Shown piece by piece: positions 56,801 through 64,000 of a stretch of DNA of 64,000 nt. This stretch comes from Pachyseris speciosa. Lineage: Eukaryota > Cnidaria > Anthozoa > Scleractinia > Pachyseridae. The notes under the pieces were generated by a model, which saw only the letters and a list, made by a program, of their open reading frames with translations, had not been told where the DNA came from and made no database searches. Position 1 is the first letter of the stretch. Each line of letters opens with the position of its first letter. A program made the translations under genes and the position numbers. The stretch covers positions 527,501 to 591,500 of the forward strand of contig JAEMWC010000251.1 of NCBI GenBank assembly GCA_016490735.1, read 5' to 3'.

Positions 56801-59800
56801 GACCTAAATTTTTTCCTTAACTCGTTCTCGTCCGCCATTTTGTACGTGTTTTCCTGTAATTTTCGAGGGTTTGAGGTCAAATTGATCTAGTTATTCCATA
56901 TAAGGGGTTACCACGGAGATCTCTCTGGTCCAAAACATCGAAGGCTCTATCTTTCATGTCACGCTTGTCACGCTAGCTGTCGTTTATTTTTAAACGATCA
57001 CTCAGCTACAACTCCGTACGTATTTCATTTATAAGTGTGTTTTTCCAGCCATTTTCTACCTCAGAAGCCCTCTGCCTGGCATCATAAAGCTGGGTTGGTG
57101 GGTAAAGGCAATCCTCCGAAAGAAGACAGAGGTGGGAAGCAATTTCACACCAAGTTAGCCGCTGAAAGGTTTCGATCGAGTCATGGTGATTCACAAAGTG
57201 AAGTTGTGTCCCTAGTCATTCTGTGAGTAGATTCCGGAACCTGGCATGACAGTTTTGGCGAGTTTTGACTTGTAAATAATGCAATCGGTACAATAGTTTG
57301 CCAGCAGGACCGGGTGGCTCGACACTTATGAAAAATATCTGAAATAGAAATTGGCGGACTAACACGCGGCAGTTATCCAAGCATATCCCAGAATTCCATT
57401 GGGTCACAAATGCGAACATGTCAGACCAGTGAGAGCAACTGAAATCAAATAGCGCTAGCCAGGTCGGGCTAAGGAATTGAGCGGGCAAATTGGAACAGAT
57501 TGCAAGAAGTTGAGTCGAAGCTTACTGCCAATATAGACTTTTAGCTTGAAGAGGGATGTTTTGTCTTCAAAACTTCAAAACAAAGTTGCTTATTTTTGGT
57601 GTTGTCCTAGAGCGTTTTTTGGTTTTGCAACAGAATAAACAGTCATATTCAAGGAAAATCGGTACTTTTAATACATTTACGGAGTGACAAAGTCTAAGAA
57701 ACTCAGGATTTGGCAATAATAATGGCTCATTTCACACATAGTCCGGGATTTGGAAAAGTTACAGGTTTTCAAAGCACCGGTCTTCAGCGACCGGTAAATT
57801 GCAGAGCCGGACAAGAAAGAGTTAAGGACTGTGCCGAGTTGCCTCTGTCAGTTGTATACGGCTTGGATTCACCAGACGATATGGTGCAAGGCTTTAATAC
57901 GCTATTCGGCGAGTGCATTGACAGACACGCACCCCTTAAAAGGATTAAAGTGACACGTCCACCTGCACCTTGGATGAACTTGGATGAGATACGCAACCTG
58001 CAAGCGGTGCGAGATAAATTACGTCACGAGGCTCATAAGGAGAACAGTGATGATAACTCCTGGGTTGCTTTTAGAGCTGTACGCAATAGGATTAAATCTG
58101 TGATTGATAAGTCTAAACGGCTATTTGTTATCAATGCTCTCTCATCCAAGCGACCAAAGGATGTGTGGAGAGTAGTACATCGTATCCTCCACCCTAGTCC
58201 CAAACCTCTTCAGGCGGACCCGGATAAACTCAACATGTTCTTCTTAAATACAAACGAGAGAACACTAGGCACCAAACCGGATAAAAGATCAGATCTAATA
58301 GACCTTGTGAACTCTTTTTCTGAGTGTCCTCGGACCTCGCATCCCTTTAACCTGCACTGTGTCTCCCCAATGGAAGTGGAGAAAGAAATTGACAAACTTC
58401 GCTCCGATACATCAACTGGTACAGATCAGATTCCGGTGAAATTTGTAAAACTGGCTAAGGAACATATATCAGGTCCTTTAACATATATAATCAACCGCTG
58501 TATTGTAACATCAAGTTTTCCCAAAGTCTGGAAGATAGCACGAATCTCTCCTATTCCTAAAGTTGATGAACCCTTGTCTGACGCTGATTACCGTCCGGTC
58601 TCAATTCTACCGACACTATCTAAAGTATTCGAGCGCTTGGTGCTCAACCAGCTCATTGTTTACATTGATGAGGAAGCGTTACTCGGTCCTACAGTATCAG
58701 GATTCCGGAAAGGTCATTCAACAACTACTGTCCTACTGGGGATCCGCGACGCTCTAATTCGGGCATCAAGCAGAGGAGAGGTAACACTGATGGTCTGCGC
58801 AGATTATAGCAAGGCTTTTGATACCGTCCAGTTTAGGTCGGTGATCTCTAAGATGCACAGCTTAGGGTTCTCGAAATACTTTTTACTGTGGATGATTGAT
58901 TATCTAACTCATAGGAGACAGCTGGTGCAAATTGATGACAAGAAGTCTGATATGGCAACAGTGGAATTCGGAGTTCCTCAAGGCTCAATTCTGGGTCCGG
59001 TTATTTTCAACCTCTATGTTGCCGACCTCCAGAGTGAGCTACAGTGTGACTATTATCAGTATGCTGACGATACGACGTTTTACATCCACTCGAAACCATG
59101 TGATCTCGATTCTTCAGCAAATCGCATAAATAAAGCAGTTACAAGCCTGAGGGACTATTCTAAGAGTTGCAATCTGGCATTGAATTCCTCCAAGACAAAC
59201 TGGATGCTTATTTCCACCCCACAGATGGCGCGATATCACAGTTTAGAAGAACGAAAGCTCCCCATCGCTTGTGGCGACACTCCACTAAAACGGATTTCTT
59301 GCACAAAGCTATTGGGTGTACACGTGGACCAGCACTTGACCTGGAAGACGCATGTAGATCATGTGTTAAGTTCATCATACGGGACATTGTCAGTACTTCG
59401 CAGGCTTAAAAATCTAGCCCCTTTTCACGTGAGGAAACACCTGGCAGAGAGCTTGGTCCTCTCTAAAGTGAACTATGCATGCTCTGTTTTTCACTCCCTC
59501 CCAGCATTTCAAATGAAGCGCCTCCAAAAGCTACAAAATGCATGCGCTGGATTTGTCACAAGAAGGTTCGCAGGAGTGGAGGACGTTGCAAAGTTGAACT
59601 GGCTTCCAGTGAATAAGAACATTGAACTAAATATACTTAAGTTAACTCATAAGTCGCTATACGATGAAACGTTTCCTGAATATCTTAAATTAAATCTACA
59701 CATGGTCAGTGCTTATAGTTTAAGATCTTCGATTGCGCCTGTCCTTTCTATTCCGAGAGAGTCGGGAACTTTTCAGCACTCGGCAGCAACTACTTTTAAT

Positions 59801-60145
59801 AAGCTCCCTGTAGCTATCAGAAGCTTAACTGAGTATAACTCATTTTGTCGTAGTTTGAAGAGACATCTTTCGTGTGGGCAACCTTAAGCAGTGACACAAT
59901 TATTAATTGTACATATACTATTCTTAATTATTTTTTATTTTTATTTATTTATTTATTATTTATTATCATTATTATTATTATTATTTATTATTTTTAGGCA
60001 ATTTTTTGTTATCATTTATCACTGTAAATATAAACTACTTAGCGTTTTTAACAGAGTTTTTCCTAGGTCTGTTTTAATTGTAATTAACCTTAGTTAAATA
60101 TTAACGGATGAAGAGCCACCTAGTGGAAATGCTGTTAATAAAGTC

Positions 60146-60184
<39 letters not shown>

Positions 60185-63100
60185 TACAGAATTTCTAAGA
60201 CGACTGTTTATCGATAAAAGGTTTAATCCCACGCAGCCCAACGTAGTGGTTCAACGTGGTATAAAGTTGACGTTTGGCAAAATAATTCTTTTTATAACTT
60301 AAGCGTTGTTTTCGGCAGTCTCCAAAATAATTTAGGGCACTTTAGGGATGCAGTTGGCTTTGATTTCTCCATTTTCCAGGCTCCACATCCTCCGCCATTT
60401 TGTTGTCATGCCATGTTTTATCTAAATGGTGACTGAGATTCACCATGGCAACGGACTGGATAGCGGCTTATCCTGTGGATAGTTATCCATCGCACTATCC
60501 ACTATCCTATCTTTGTGCAACGACTTTTTATCCACTGGATAACTACCCGGTGGATAGCAGTTTTATCCGGTGGATAGGCTTATCCAGTGGATAGTTATCC
60601 ACTCTTTGAACAACCGGGGCCAGCTGATCACCTAGTTTATAGCGACTTAGACAGCGACTTTTTACAGCGTACATCTTACATCATATGTTTAGTATGTGCC
60701 CAACGTGGGTGCAATTTTGGGAGACAATTTTGAAGAACAACGTCCAAAATCCTACAATCTTGTGCTGAAACATAAACGCGAGGCTGGACTTATGAAACTG
60801 AGACCACACAATAAAAATGAAAAATATTTATTTCAAACCCGAGACAAGAAGGTCAAATTACGAATACACGTTACATTTTACTGGTGACATTACCAAGTTT
60901 TTATCATAACCGCAAAAAGTTAAAAAAACGTTCAATAACCAGATAGTTTGTCACGTAACTGTGAATAAAATATAAACTGATCAATGTTGACTTTGGTAAG
61001 ATTTTAATATCTTAATTCATACCAAGAAACGAATAACCAAACAAAAATAAACAATGCAGTACTGCTAGTTATCTCACATGAAACTAGTTATTGTGCACTT
61101 GCACGAACAAAAATATAGAAATTTGATGTAACACTGTGTCAAGTCTTCATGTGTACATAGCAATGAAAACTCAGACTGTCACAGTCAGCAAAAAACTGCA
61201 CAACAATTCTTGCAGTTTTATCTACAAACATCTGTGGAACTGAATGTAAACATGTTTACGTTCGCGTAAACATTCGATTTGTTTTCGACAGAGCGATAAA
61301 TGTCATCCTCAAAAGAGGGTTTATTGTCCTCAAAGGAGGGTTTATTGGCCTAAAACGAGGGCTTTTTGTTCTCAAAAGAGGAATCATACTAATCTTACAC
61401 GCACATGCAGTCCGCTTGAATTGACCACAACTGTTTCGACAACTGAACGCCTTTTAACTTATTAAAGCTATATTTATTCGAAACCAAAGACCTAAAAGTG
61501 GTGGAACACTCGCAATACCTTTTGCTTGATTTATTCAGTGCATGTTAAGAGGAGTTATAGCAAGTGTTAAAGCCAAATCTAGAATAATCCAACGTAAAAC
61601 GTACCGGCATCTTCGTGTCTTCAGCCACAAGATTCCCACGCACGGTGGCATTTTCGGATGCAGCTTGTCCACGAACAATTTTCATGAGATACGATGTTTT
61701 CAAGTTTTCGGATCGATCGAGAAATATTGTAACAGCATTCGTCGATACTCCGACGTGCCTGTGTTGTTGTCTGTTTGCGTATCCACGTTTTCGAATCGAT
61801 TGAAGAAAATCGAGTCGATACTACAACGCAATTGTGGACAGTGAACAGCTCTGAGTACATAGAATCTAGAGCGCATGCGCACTAGACTAAAAAACAAAGC
61901 ATCATTTTGTACGCGACCGAGTCAGAAGGGGCTTGGGTCTATTCTCGATATGGTGTCACAAACTGCTTTGTGACGTTAAATCGAGTTTAGACCCAAGCCC
62001 CTTCTGACTCGGTCGTGGGACAAACGATGCCAGATTTTACAACTTTTACAGCTTGTGATTTGGAAATTAACAATTTTCTGTGAATTCTTTGTAGGTGGTG
62101 GAAGTGGAGTTGGAGTAGGCGGAAGTAAGTGATCGAATTTATTGAAAAGAATTAGTTTCTTGTTAGCATTATTACTGTTGTTGTTGCTGTTGTTCTTGTA
62201 TGCAAGACACAGAGACCCGCAGCCAGTCCATCACATTAGAGAGACTGCCTGGTAATTCTGGATTTAAATCATTTACTAAACGCTATTATTATATAAACAC
62301 CAATGAAATACAAGGTGAAAACATGACATCCGAGTCACACGTGAAAAGATCACCGTTGCTATGGTTCTTGAGTTGTTTGTTTAGAACATGGAAATTAACA
62401 AATATCTGTGAGCGAAATTAACAATTTTCTGTGAATTCTTTGTAGGTAGACGTGGTAGAAAAGGAGCTGGAGTAGGCGGAAGTAAGTGATTGAATTTATT
62501 GAACAGGATTGGTTTATTAACAATATTGTTACGGTTGTTGTTGCTGTTCTACTTGTATGGACGAGACAAACTACTAATAGCTATGAGTTCATACCATTTA
62601 CTAAACTAAATTAGTATAAATCTGCTAGCGTTCTATCACGAATGCCGTTCTCTGATTGGCTACGCTACTTGCTATCTATTCTGTGATAGATAGTGAGTAC
62701 CGGTTGTCAACAAAATGGTGCCCTTTTCTTCTTCGCATTTTCGAAGTGTCTGCGAGGAGAATTTGGATAATTTACTTGTTTAGTTTTGAACGACTAGTAG
62801 ATTTATAATAAAACAATTAGATTATTCGCTCTCGATTTCTATTGCGTGATAGCTGATTCGGGCTGCGCCCTCATCAGCTATCACGCAATAGAAATCGAGA
62901 GCTCACAATCTAATTGTTAAATAGTCTGTTAAATATTAAAGAAGGACTCGCACCCAGTCCACCTCATTAGACACACTGCCTGCCTTAATCCTGGATACAA
63001 ATCATTTACTGTACTAACCACTATTAGTATATACTAAAATAGTGGATAGAGTCGAAGGCGCGCTCGGATTGACTAGTCAAACTCCGAATATCCTTTGCTA

Positions 63101-64000
63101 TTTACCTCCGAGCAACTCGCGAGTTTCGTGCTCCCTCGTGTGAATTTCGAAAAAATGGCGTCCAAATGAACAAATTAACGACGAAGCAGCCCCTGAAAAC
63201 ACACGGAAAGCGACTAAATTTGGTTTGGCCGTGTTTAAAGGTAATGGTTTATGTTTTTAACCCGGAGTTTATCGATAAAAACCAATGAGAAAGGTTTTGT
63301 TTACAAATGCAAATTAACCTCACTTGTTCACTTGAAAACCAAAGTTGAATGATATTTATTACAGACTGGTTTCAAATACAGAGAGAGTTTGCAACTCCAT
63401 TTGAAGAAATGTCGCCACCAGAACTAGACAAATGTCTTCAGAAAGTTTATCTGTCAGCGAGAAAAACGGGCAGCTTGTTGTTTCAGTCCTTTGCGCGCGG
63501 GAAAATATTGCAATCGTTGCTGGAAAATATGAATTAAAATCAATTTTTTGTGGTGTATATTATTTCACTGTTTGAGTATATACTAAAACAACTATTCACC
63601 TCAGTGTCGGTGGCTAGCGGTGGATATTTACCTCGCCGCTTCGCGGCTCGGTAAATATCCACCACTAGCCACCTCCACCTCGGTCAATAGTTGTTAATTA
63701 TTATGTAAACACAAATGAAATACCAGGTGAACTTTAGCGCGAAAACATGACATCTTCACACGTGAAAAGATCACCGTTGCTATGGTTCTTGATTTTTTTG
63801 TTTAGAACATGGAAATTAACAAATATCTGTGAGCGAAATTAACAATTGTCTGTGAATTCTTTGTAGGTAGACGTGGTGGAAAAGGAGTTGGAGTAGGCGG
63901 AAGTAAGTGATTGAATTTATTGAACAGGATTGGTTTATTGACAATATTGTTACGGTTGTTGTTGCTGTTGTACTTGTATGGAGGAGACAAACCACCCAGT
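41805..64000 (+). CDS. Secreted elastase/chymotrypsin-like serine protease, paralogue B (gene span, continues past window)
   Basis: Exons: 41805-41862, 43085-43282, 47242-47445, 47764-48081, then micro-exons 50212-50241, 50563-50598, 51983-52018 and, in a tandem duplicate, 62095-62124, 62446-62481, 63867-63902. All junctions are phase 1. By residue number: signal peptide about 1-19, propeptide with CGNKPPGPR and cleavage before IVGG (residues 30-33), His70 in TAAHC, Asp116 in NDVAVLKL, Ser210 in GDSGGP. The residues at the S1 pocket (chymotrypsin numbering 189, 216, 226) read Ser, Val, Ser. This fits elastase-like cleavage after small aliphatic residues better than trypsin-like. By analogy with paralogue A an ShKT exon should follow beyond 64000. 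It is a secreted enzyme, probably digestive, mucus, immune or venom related; the sequence does not decide which. Confidence 0.8.
42251..42623. mobile_element. Long-arm foldback MITE with TTAA flanks, intron 1 of paralogue B
   Basis: Arms of about 180 bp (AGGAGCACGGTCACGATATTTTGGG.. and its reverse complement ..CGTGACCGTGCTTCT) meet near CAAAAAGGTAATTTGTAATT. TTAA stands on both sides. Paralogue A has the empty site AGATTTAAAGAGGCAG near 17830. Confidence 0.85.
43085..43282 (+). CDS. Paralogue B exon 2 (activation site and catalytic His)
   Basis: 198 nt, phase 1-1, acceptor TTTCACCAG, donor GTAAGT. It encodes [46 protein letters not shown]. All expected residues are present: the activation Arg-Ile bond, IVGG, the catalytic His, and the Cys pair around it. 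Confidence 0.9.
43507..45890 (+). mobile_element. 5'-truncated non-LTR retrotransposon in intron 2 of paralogue B
   Basis: Intron text shared with paralogue A stops after TTTAAGGACGAT and resumes near CACTGGGTTTTGTCAGCC. Between them lies a LINE fragment. The endonuclease C-terminus ([27 protein letters not shown]) is followed by a complete RT. It ends with a T-rich 3' region with a GTATTTGTAAATT repeat. It is absent from paralogue A. Confidence 0.85.
43520..45733 (+). pseudogene. LINE ORF2 (endonuclease C-terminus + reverse transcriptase), frameshifted
   Basis: Frame 1 to 44027 holds the end of the AP-endonuclease with the SDH motif. After a break (about 44028-44183), 44184-44585 carries the pre-RT region ([16 protein letters not shown]). 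A further frame change near 44500 leads to 44543-45733. There the palm block reads [13 protein letters not shown], followed by [14 protein letters not shown] and [10 protein letters not shown] (catalytic MDD). The C-terminal region has the QRRVLRII and YSTRSQAKG strings. Only a few lesions separate the frames, so the insertion is fairly young. The family is in the CR1/jockey/L2 range. Confidence 0.8.
45895..45970 (+). repeat. Relic duplicate of the His exon, paralogue B intron 2
   Basis: GGTTTTGTCAGCCGCACATTGTG reads [23 protein letters not shown], followed by a weak donor GTCAGT. It is closer to exon 2 than its counterpart in paralogue A (His and Cys both kept). It has no 5' half and the LINE ends directly before it. 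Confidence 0.6.
46126..46357. mobile_element. Foldback MITE (AATAGACCATTTTACA), intron 2 of paralogue B
   Basis: AATAGACCATTTTACA and TGTAAAATGGTCTATT are the ends. Inner arms GGTGACCTTGTTTTGATACAA and TTGTATCAAAACAAGGTCACC are also inverted. It is absent from paralogue A. Confidence 0.85.
47242..47445 (+). CDS. Paralogue B exon 3 (catalytic Asp)
   Basis: 204 nt, phase 1-1. It encodes [38 protein letters not shown] with the catalytic Asp, and TICLPSQGS, then CYVTG. It is intact and has the same length as in paralogue A. Confidence 0.9.
47764..48081 (+). CDS. Paralogue B exon 4 (catalytic Ser and S1 pocket)
   Basis: 318 nt, phase 1-1, acceptor GTGACCAG, donor GTGAGT. It encodes [40 protein letters not shown], then [10 protein letters not shown] and [19 protein letters not shown]. 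The residue six before the catalytic Ser is Ser (not Asp), which excludes trypsin specificity. SWV and SVYARV set the other pocket positions to Val and Ser. The C-terminal helix (VAWINSYV) is present, so the protease domain is complete. Confidence 0.9.
50031..50132. repeat. Foldback (CGACCGAGTCAGAAGGGGCTTGGG)
   Basis: Arms of about 36 bp around a loop TCACAAACTGCTTTGTGA. A single arm is seen in paralogue A near 22095. The duplicate lies at 61914-62015. Confidence 0.8.
50212..50241 (+). CDS. Paralogue B micro-exon 1 (30 nt)
   Basis: Acceptor TTCTTTGTAG, donor GTAAGTG, phase 1-1. It encodes (G)GGRGVGVGG plus a split Ser/Asn. Gly-rich hinge segment following the protease domain. Confidence 0.75.
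50563..50598 (+). CDS. Paralogue B micro-exon 2 (36 nt)
   Basis: Same splice sites and phase. It encodes [11 protein letters not shown] between split codons. It lies 351 bp after micro-exon 1 in a duplicated unit that includes the TATGGTTCTTGAG..ATTCTTTGTAG intron end and the GTAAGTGATTGAATTTATTGAACAGG start. Confidence 0.75.
50729..51037 (-). mobile_element. MITE family with CGTGATAGCTGA palindrome, copy 3
   Basis: Reverse orientation of 23636-23975, starting AGTATAAATCTGCTAGCG and ending CACAATCTAATTGTT. It separates micro-exons 2 and 3. Confidence 0.8.
51270..51652 (+). pseudogene. Crypton-like/DUF3504-type recombinase N-terminus, two exons
   Basis: Exon text ending [14 protein letters not shown] at 51357 with donor GTAATG is followed by acceptor TTTATTACAG at 51480. 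Then comes [34 protein letters not shown]. The splice joins FK|DWFQ cleanly. The string matches the N-terminal region of recombinase-like proteins related to Cryptons that are abundant in cnidarians. Stops occur in the first exon near the ATG and the second exon ends early, so only the DNA-binding start remains. Confidence 0.55.
51713..51815. repeat. Hairpin repeat (GGTGGATATTTACC), copy 2
   Basis: CAACTATTCACCTC.GTGTCGGTGGCTAG pairs with CTAGCCACCTCCACCTCGGTCAATAGTTG around GCCGCTTCGCGGC. It probably marks one end of the Crypton-like fragment's carrier, whose other end is near AGTATATACTAAAATAGTGG at 51144. Confidence 0.7.
51983..52018 (+). CDS. Paralogue B micro-exon 3 (36 nt)
   Basis: Same splice sites and phase. 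It encodes [11 protein letters not shown] between split codons. It is 1,420 bp after micro-exon 2; the distance is explained by inserted repeats. Confidence 0.75.
52260..52440. repeat. GC-rich hairpin and CGA-triplet tract
   Basis: A GCGGAGCTCCGGCGGCCCGG / GGGCCGCC.AGCGGAGC palindrome interrupts a MITE copy at 52260. A (ACG)n tract follows near 52370-52390. No gene is seen. Confidence 0.55.
52675..53780. other. Unassigned interior / LINE 5' region
   Basis: No frame with recognisable motifs. The last few hundred bases may be the LINE 5' UTR, but no start point is visible. Confidence 0.35.
53783..55302 (+). pseudogene. LINE ORF, N-terminal half (2A, PHD finger, AP-endonuclease), one nonsense codon
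   Basis: Residues 1-30 include a hydrophobic run ([13 protein letters not shown]). Residues 135-143 are GDISLNPGP, a 2A ribosome-skipping motif. A C4HC3 PHD-like finger starts at Cys172, with TAG replacing residue 195 directly before its His. The AP-endonuclease from about residue 255 carries the NTQS motif, SETWL (catalytic Glu), GDTNID (Asp/Asn) and ISDHEGI (Asp-His). These cut target DNA for target-primed reverse transcription. The frame is left at TTAA 55299-55302 by the composite insertion. Confidence 0.85.
55303..56303. mobile_element. 1,001-bp TTAA element, unit 1
   Basis: Starts CTCGTTCTCGTCCGCC, ends GGACAAGAAAGAG. Short frames on both strands (minus 55698-55970 and 55488-55676) are repeated unchanged in unit 2 and match nothing I recognise; no transposase. 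Confidence 0.8.
56518..56662. repeat. Interstitial telomere-like repeats (CCCTAA)n, degenerate
   Basis: About 145 bp of CCCTAA/CCCCAA/CCTAA variants on the plus strand, equivalent to TTAGGG on the minus strand, the usual metazoan and cnidarian telomere repeat. It lies in the 509-bp middle of the composite insertion. Confidence 0.9.
56821..57821. mobile_element. 1,001-bp TTAA element, unit 2
   Basis: Near-identical direct repeat of unit 1 (offset 1,518). Its last part is in frame with the LINE RT, so an apparent ATG at 57710 adds about 38 unrelated residues to the RT frame. Confidence 0.85.
57826..59887 (+). pseudogene. LINE ORF, reverse-transcriptase half
   Basis: About 687 codons without a stop. 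The pre-RT region holds [14 protein letters not shown] and [16 protein letters not shown] blocks are [47 protein letters not shown] (catalytic Asp), [28 protein letters not shown] (catalytic YADD), LNSSKTNWM, and [13 protein letters not shown]. The C-terminal part has [13 protein letters not shown]. All catalytic residues are intact. It is separated from its own endonuclease by the composite insertion, so it is not expressed as the native protein. Confidence 0.85.
60186..60684. other. TIR-element terminus and unassigned sequence
   Basis: 60430-60620 carries repeated TATCCACTGGATAA/TATCCGGTGGATA motifs leading to the terminal CTTTGAACAACCGGGGC. 60621-60684 is a short linker up to the duplication junction. 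No gene. Confidence 0.6.
62095..62124 (+). CDS. Micro-exon 1' (duplicate, 30 nt)
   Basis: Encodes (G)GGSGVGVGG; Arg of the first copy is Ser here. Splice sites and phase are unchanged. Confidence 0.7.
62446..62481 (+). CDS. Micro-exon 2' (duplicate, 36 nt)
   Basis: Identical in sequence to micro-exon 2, encoding [11 protein letters not shown]. Confidence 0.7.
62613..62921 (-). mobile_element. MITE family with CGTGATAGCTGA palindrome, copy 4 (duplicate of copy 3)
   Basis: Same sequence as 50729-51037, carried by the tandem duplication. Confidence 0.8.
63154..63536 (+). pseudogene. Crypton-like recombinase N-terminus, duplicate
   Basis: Same two-exon fragment as 51270-51652, carried by the tandem duplication. 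Confidence 0.55.
63867..63902 (+). CDS. Micro-exon 3' (duplicate, 36 nt)
   Basis: Identical to micro-exon 3, encoding [11 protein letters not shown]. It is the last exon in the window; an ShKT exon is expected further on. Confidence 0.7.

Larger units (their letters stand above)
55299..57825. mobile_element. Composite TTAA insertion in the LINE (two 1,001-bp units + 509-bp middle)
   Basis: TTAA stands at 55299, 56304, 56817 and 57822. The segments 55303-56303 and 56821-57821 are both 1,001 bp and differ by one substitution that I could find (T versus C at about 55443/56961). The ends CTCGTTCTCGTCCG and CGGACAAGAAAGAG are imperfect inverted repeats. Removing 55303-57825 (2,523 bp) restores the LINE reading frame across GTTAAG. 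The middle 509 bp holds telomere-like repeats. Confidence 0.85.
53783..60185 (+). mobile_element. CR1/L2-like LINE with 2A-like peptide, PHD finger, endonuclease and RT
   Basis: One reading frame (frame 2) runs from 53783 across a single TAG at 54365 to 55302. It resumes in the same frame after the TTAA insertion, at 57826, and ends at 59887. Domain order is hydrophobic N-terminus, 2A-like [10 protein letters not shown]4HC3 zinc finger, AP-endonuclease, RT. The 3' end is a GTCAGTATTATTATT tail (60144-60185), as is usual for CR1/L2-type elements. Apart from the TAG and the insertion the coding frame is clean, so this is a young copy. Confidence 0.85.
52454..60620. mobile_element. Apparent 8.2-kb TIR element (GCCCCGGTTGTTCAAAG ends)
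   Basis: The left end GCCCCGGTTGTTCAAAG (52454-52470) has a perfect inverted match at 60604-60620. Both ends continue into sub-terminal repeats of TATCCAGYGGATAAA. The interior is mostly the LINE at 53.7-60.2 kb plus about 1 kb of unassigned DNA at 52.7-53.7 kb. No transposase was recognised. Without the LINE the carrier would be about 1.7 kb. Two separate MITE ends are an alternative reading. Confidence 0.55.
48803..60684 (+). repeat. 11.88-kb tandem-duplication unit, first copy
   Basis: From about TATGTTTAGTATGTGCCC at 48803 the sequence recurs at about 60686 with a constant offset of 11,883-11,884 bases, up to the end of the window. Only a handful of substitutions or one-base indels were seen. 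The unit contains three micro-exons, MITEs, a Crypton-like fragment and the 8.2-kb TIR element with the LINE. Confidence 0.85.
60685..64000 (+). repeat. Tandem-duplication unit, second copy (incomplete at window end)
   Basis: Matches 48803-52116 almost base for base. Differences noted include one A/T change in micro-exon 1 (AGA to AGT), AAGCTTATAT to AAGCTATAT near 61467, and CCTAATC to CCTTAATC near 62985. The right-hand limit is beyond the window. Confidence 0.9.

Noticed and set aside
57710..57825. ATG at 57710 as the start of the RT protein
   Set aside because: This stretch is the end of the inserted 1,001-bp element and only happens to be in frame; unit 1 has the same text without RT.

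Overview
The window is animal nuclear DNA, most likely from an anthozoan cnidarian (stony coral or sea anemone). The signs are spliced genes with GT..AG introns, a chymotrypsin-family protease gene that ends in an ShKT domain, TTAGGG-type interstitial repeats, and a dense load of DIRS, CR1/L2-like LINE, tRNA-derived SINE, Crypton-like, piggyBac-like and foldback/MITE sequences. No bacterial operons, rRNA or CRISPR arrays are present. No species can be named from the sequence alone.

Layout. 1-9.5 kb: repeats only, namely a decayed DIRS-like element with an SGNH domain (about 1.1-5.1 kb) that carries a nested GCAGAC-rich TIR element, followed by TTAA-flanked non-autonomous elements. 9.6-12 kb: a minus-strand LINE relic. 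12-26.6 kb: paralogue A of a secreted serine protease/ShKT gene, preceded by a divergent promoter-like module with an inverted first exon. Paralogue A looks like a pseudogene: its exon-2 acceptor is lost and exon 4 is truncated. 26.8-27.4 kb: a CAC/CAT microsatellite. 27.4-32.6 kb: repeats, a LINE 3' end and two tRNA-like sequences. 32.6-36.2 kb: a second, truncated copy of the promoter module with a piggyBac relic. 36.2-41.8 kb: a third copy, with LINE, inverted first exon and an intact Cys-rich minus-strand exon. 41.8-64 kb: paralogue B of the protease, with an intact catalytic triad and S1 pocket; its downstream part runs past the window end.

The most interesting system is in paralogue B. 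After the protease exon there are at least three, and with a downstream tandem duplication six, micro-exons of 30 or 36 nt. All are phase 1-1, and each encodes a short Gly/Val/Arg-rich segment. In paralogue A a single 24-nt micro-exon sits between the protease and an ShKT exon. The locus therefore looks like an expandable, splice-tunable hinge between a secreted protease and an ShKT module. The micro-exon region (48.8-60.7 kb) is itself repeated at 60.7-64 kb with about 99% identity.

Between the two hinge copies lies an apparent 8.2-kb TIR element. It contains a CR1/L2-like LINE (2A-like peptide, PHD finger, endonuclease, reverse transcriptase). That LINE is split by a composite TTAA insertion: two almost identical 1,001-bp elements flank about 0.5 kb of telomere-like DNA. 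All calls are from reading the sequence; no database search was possible.
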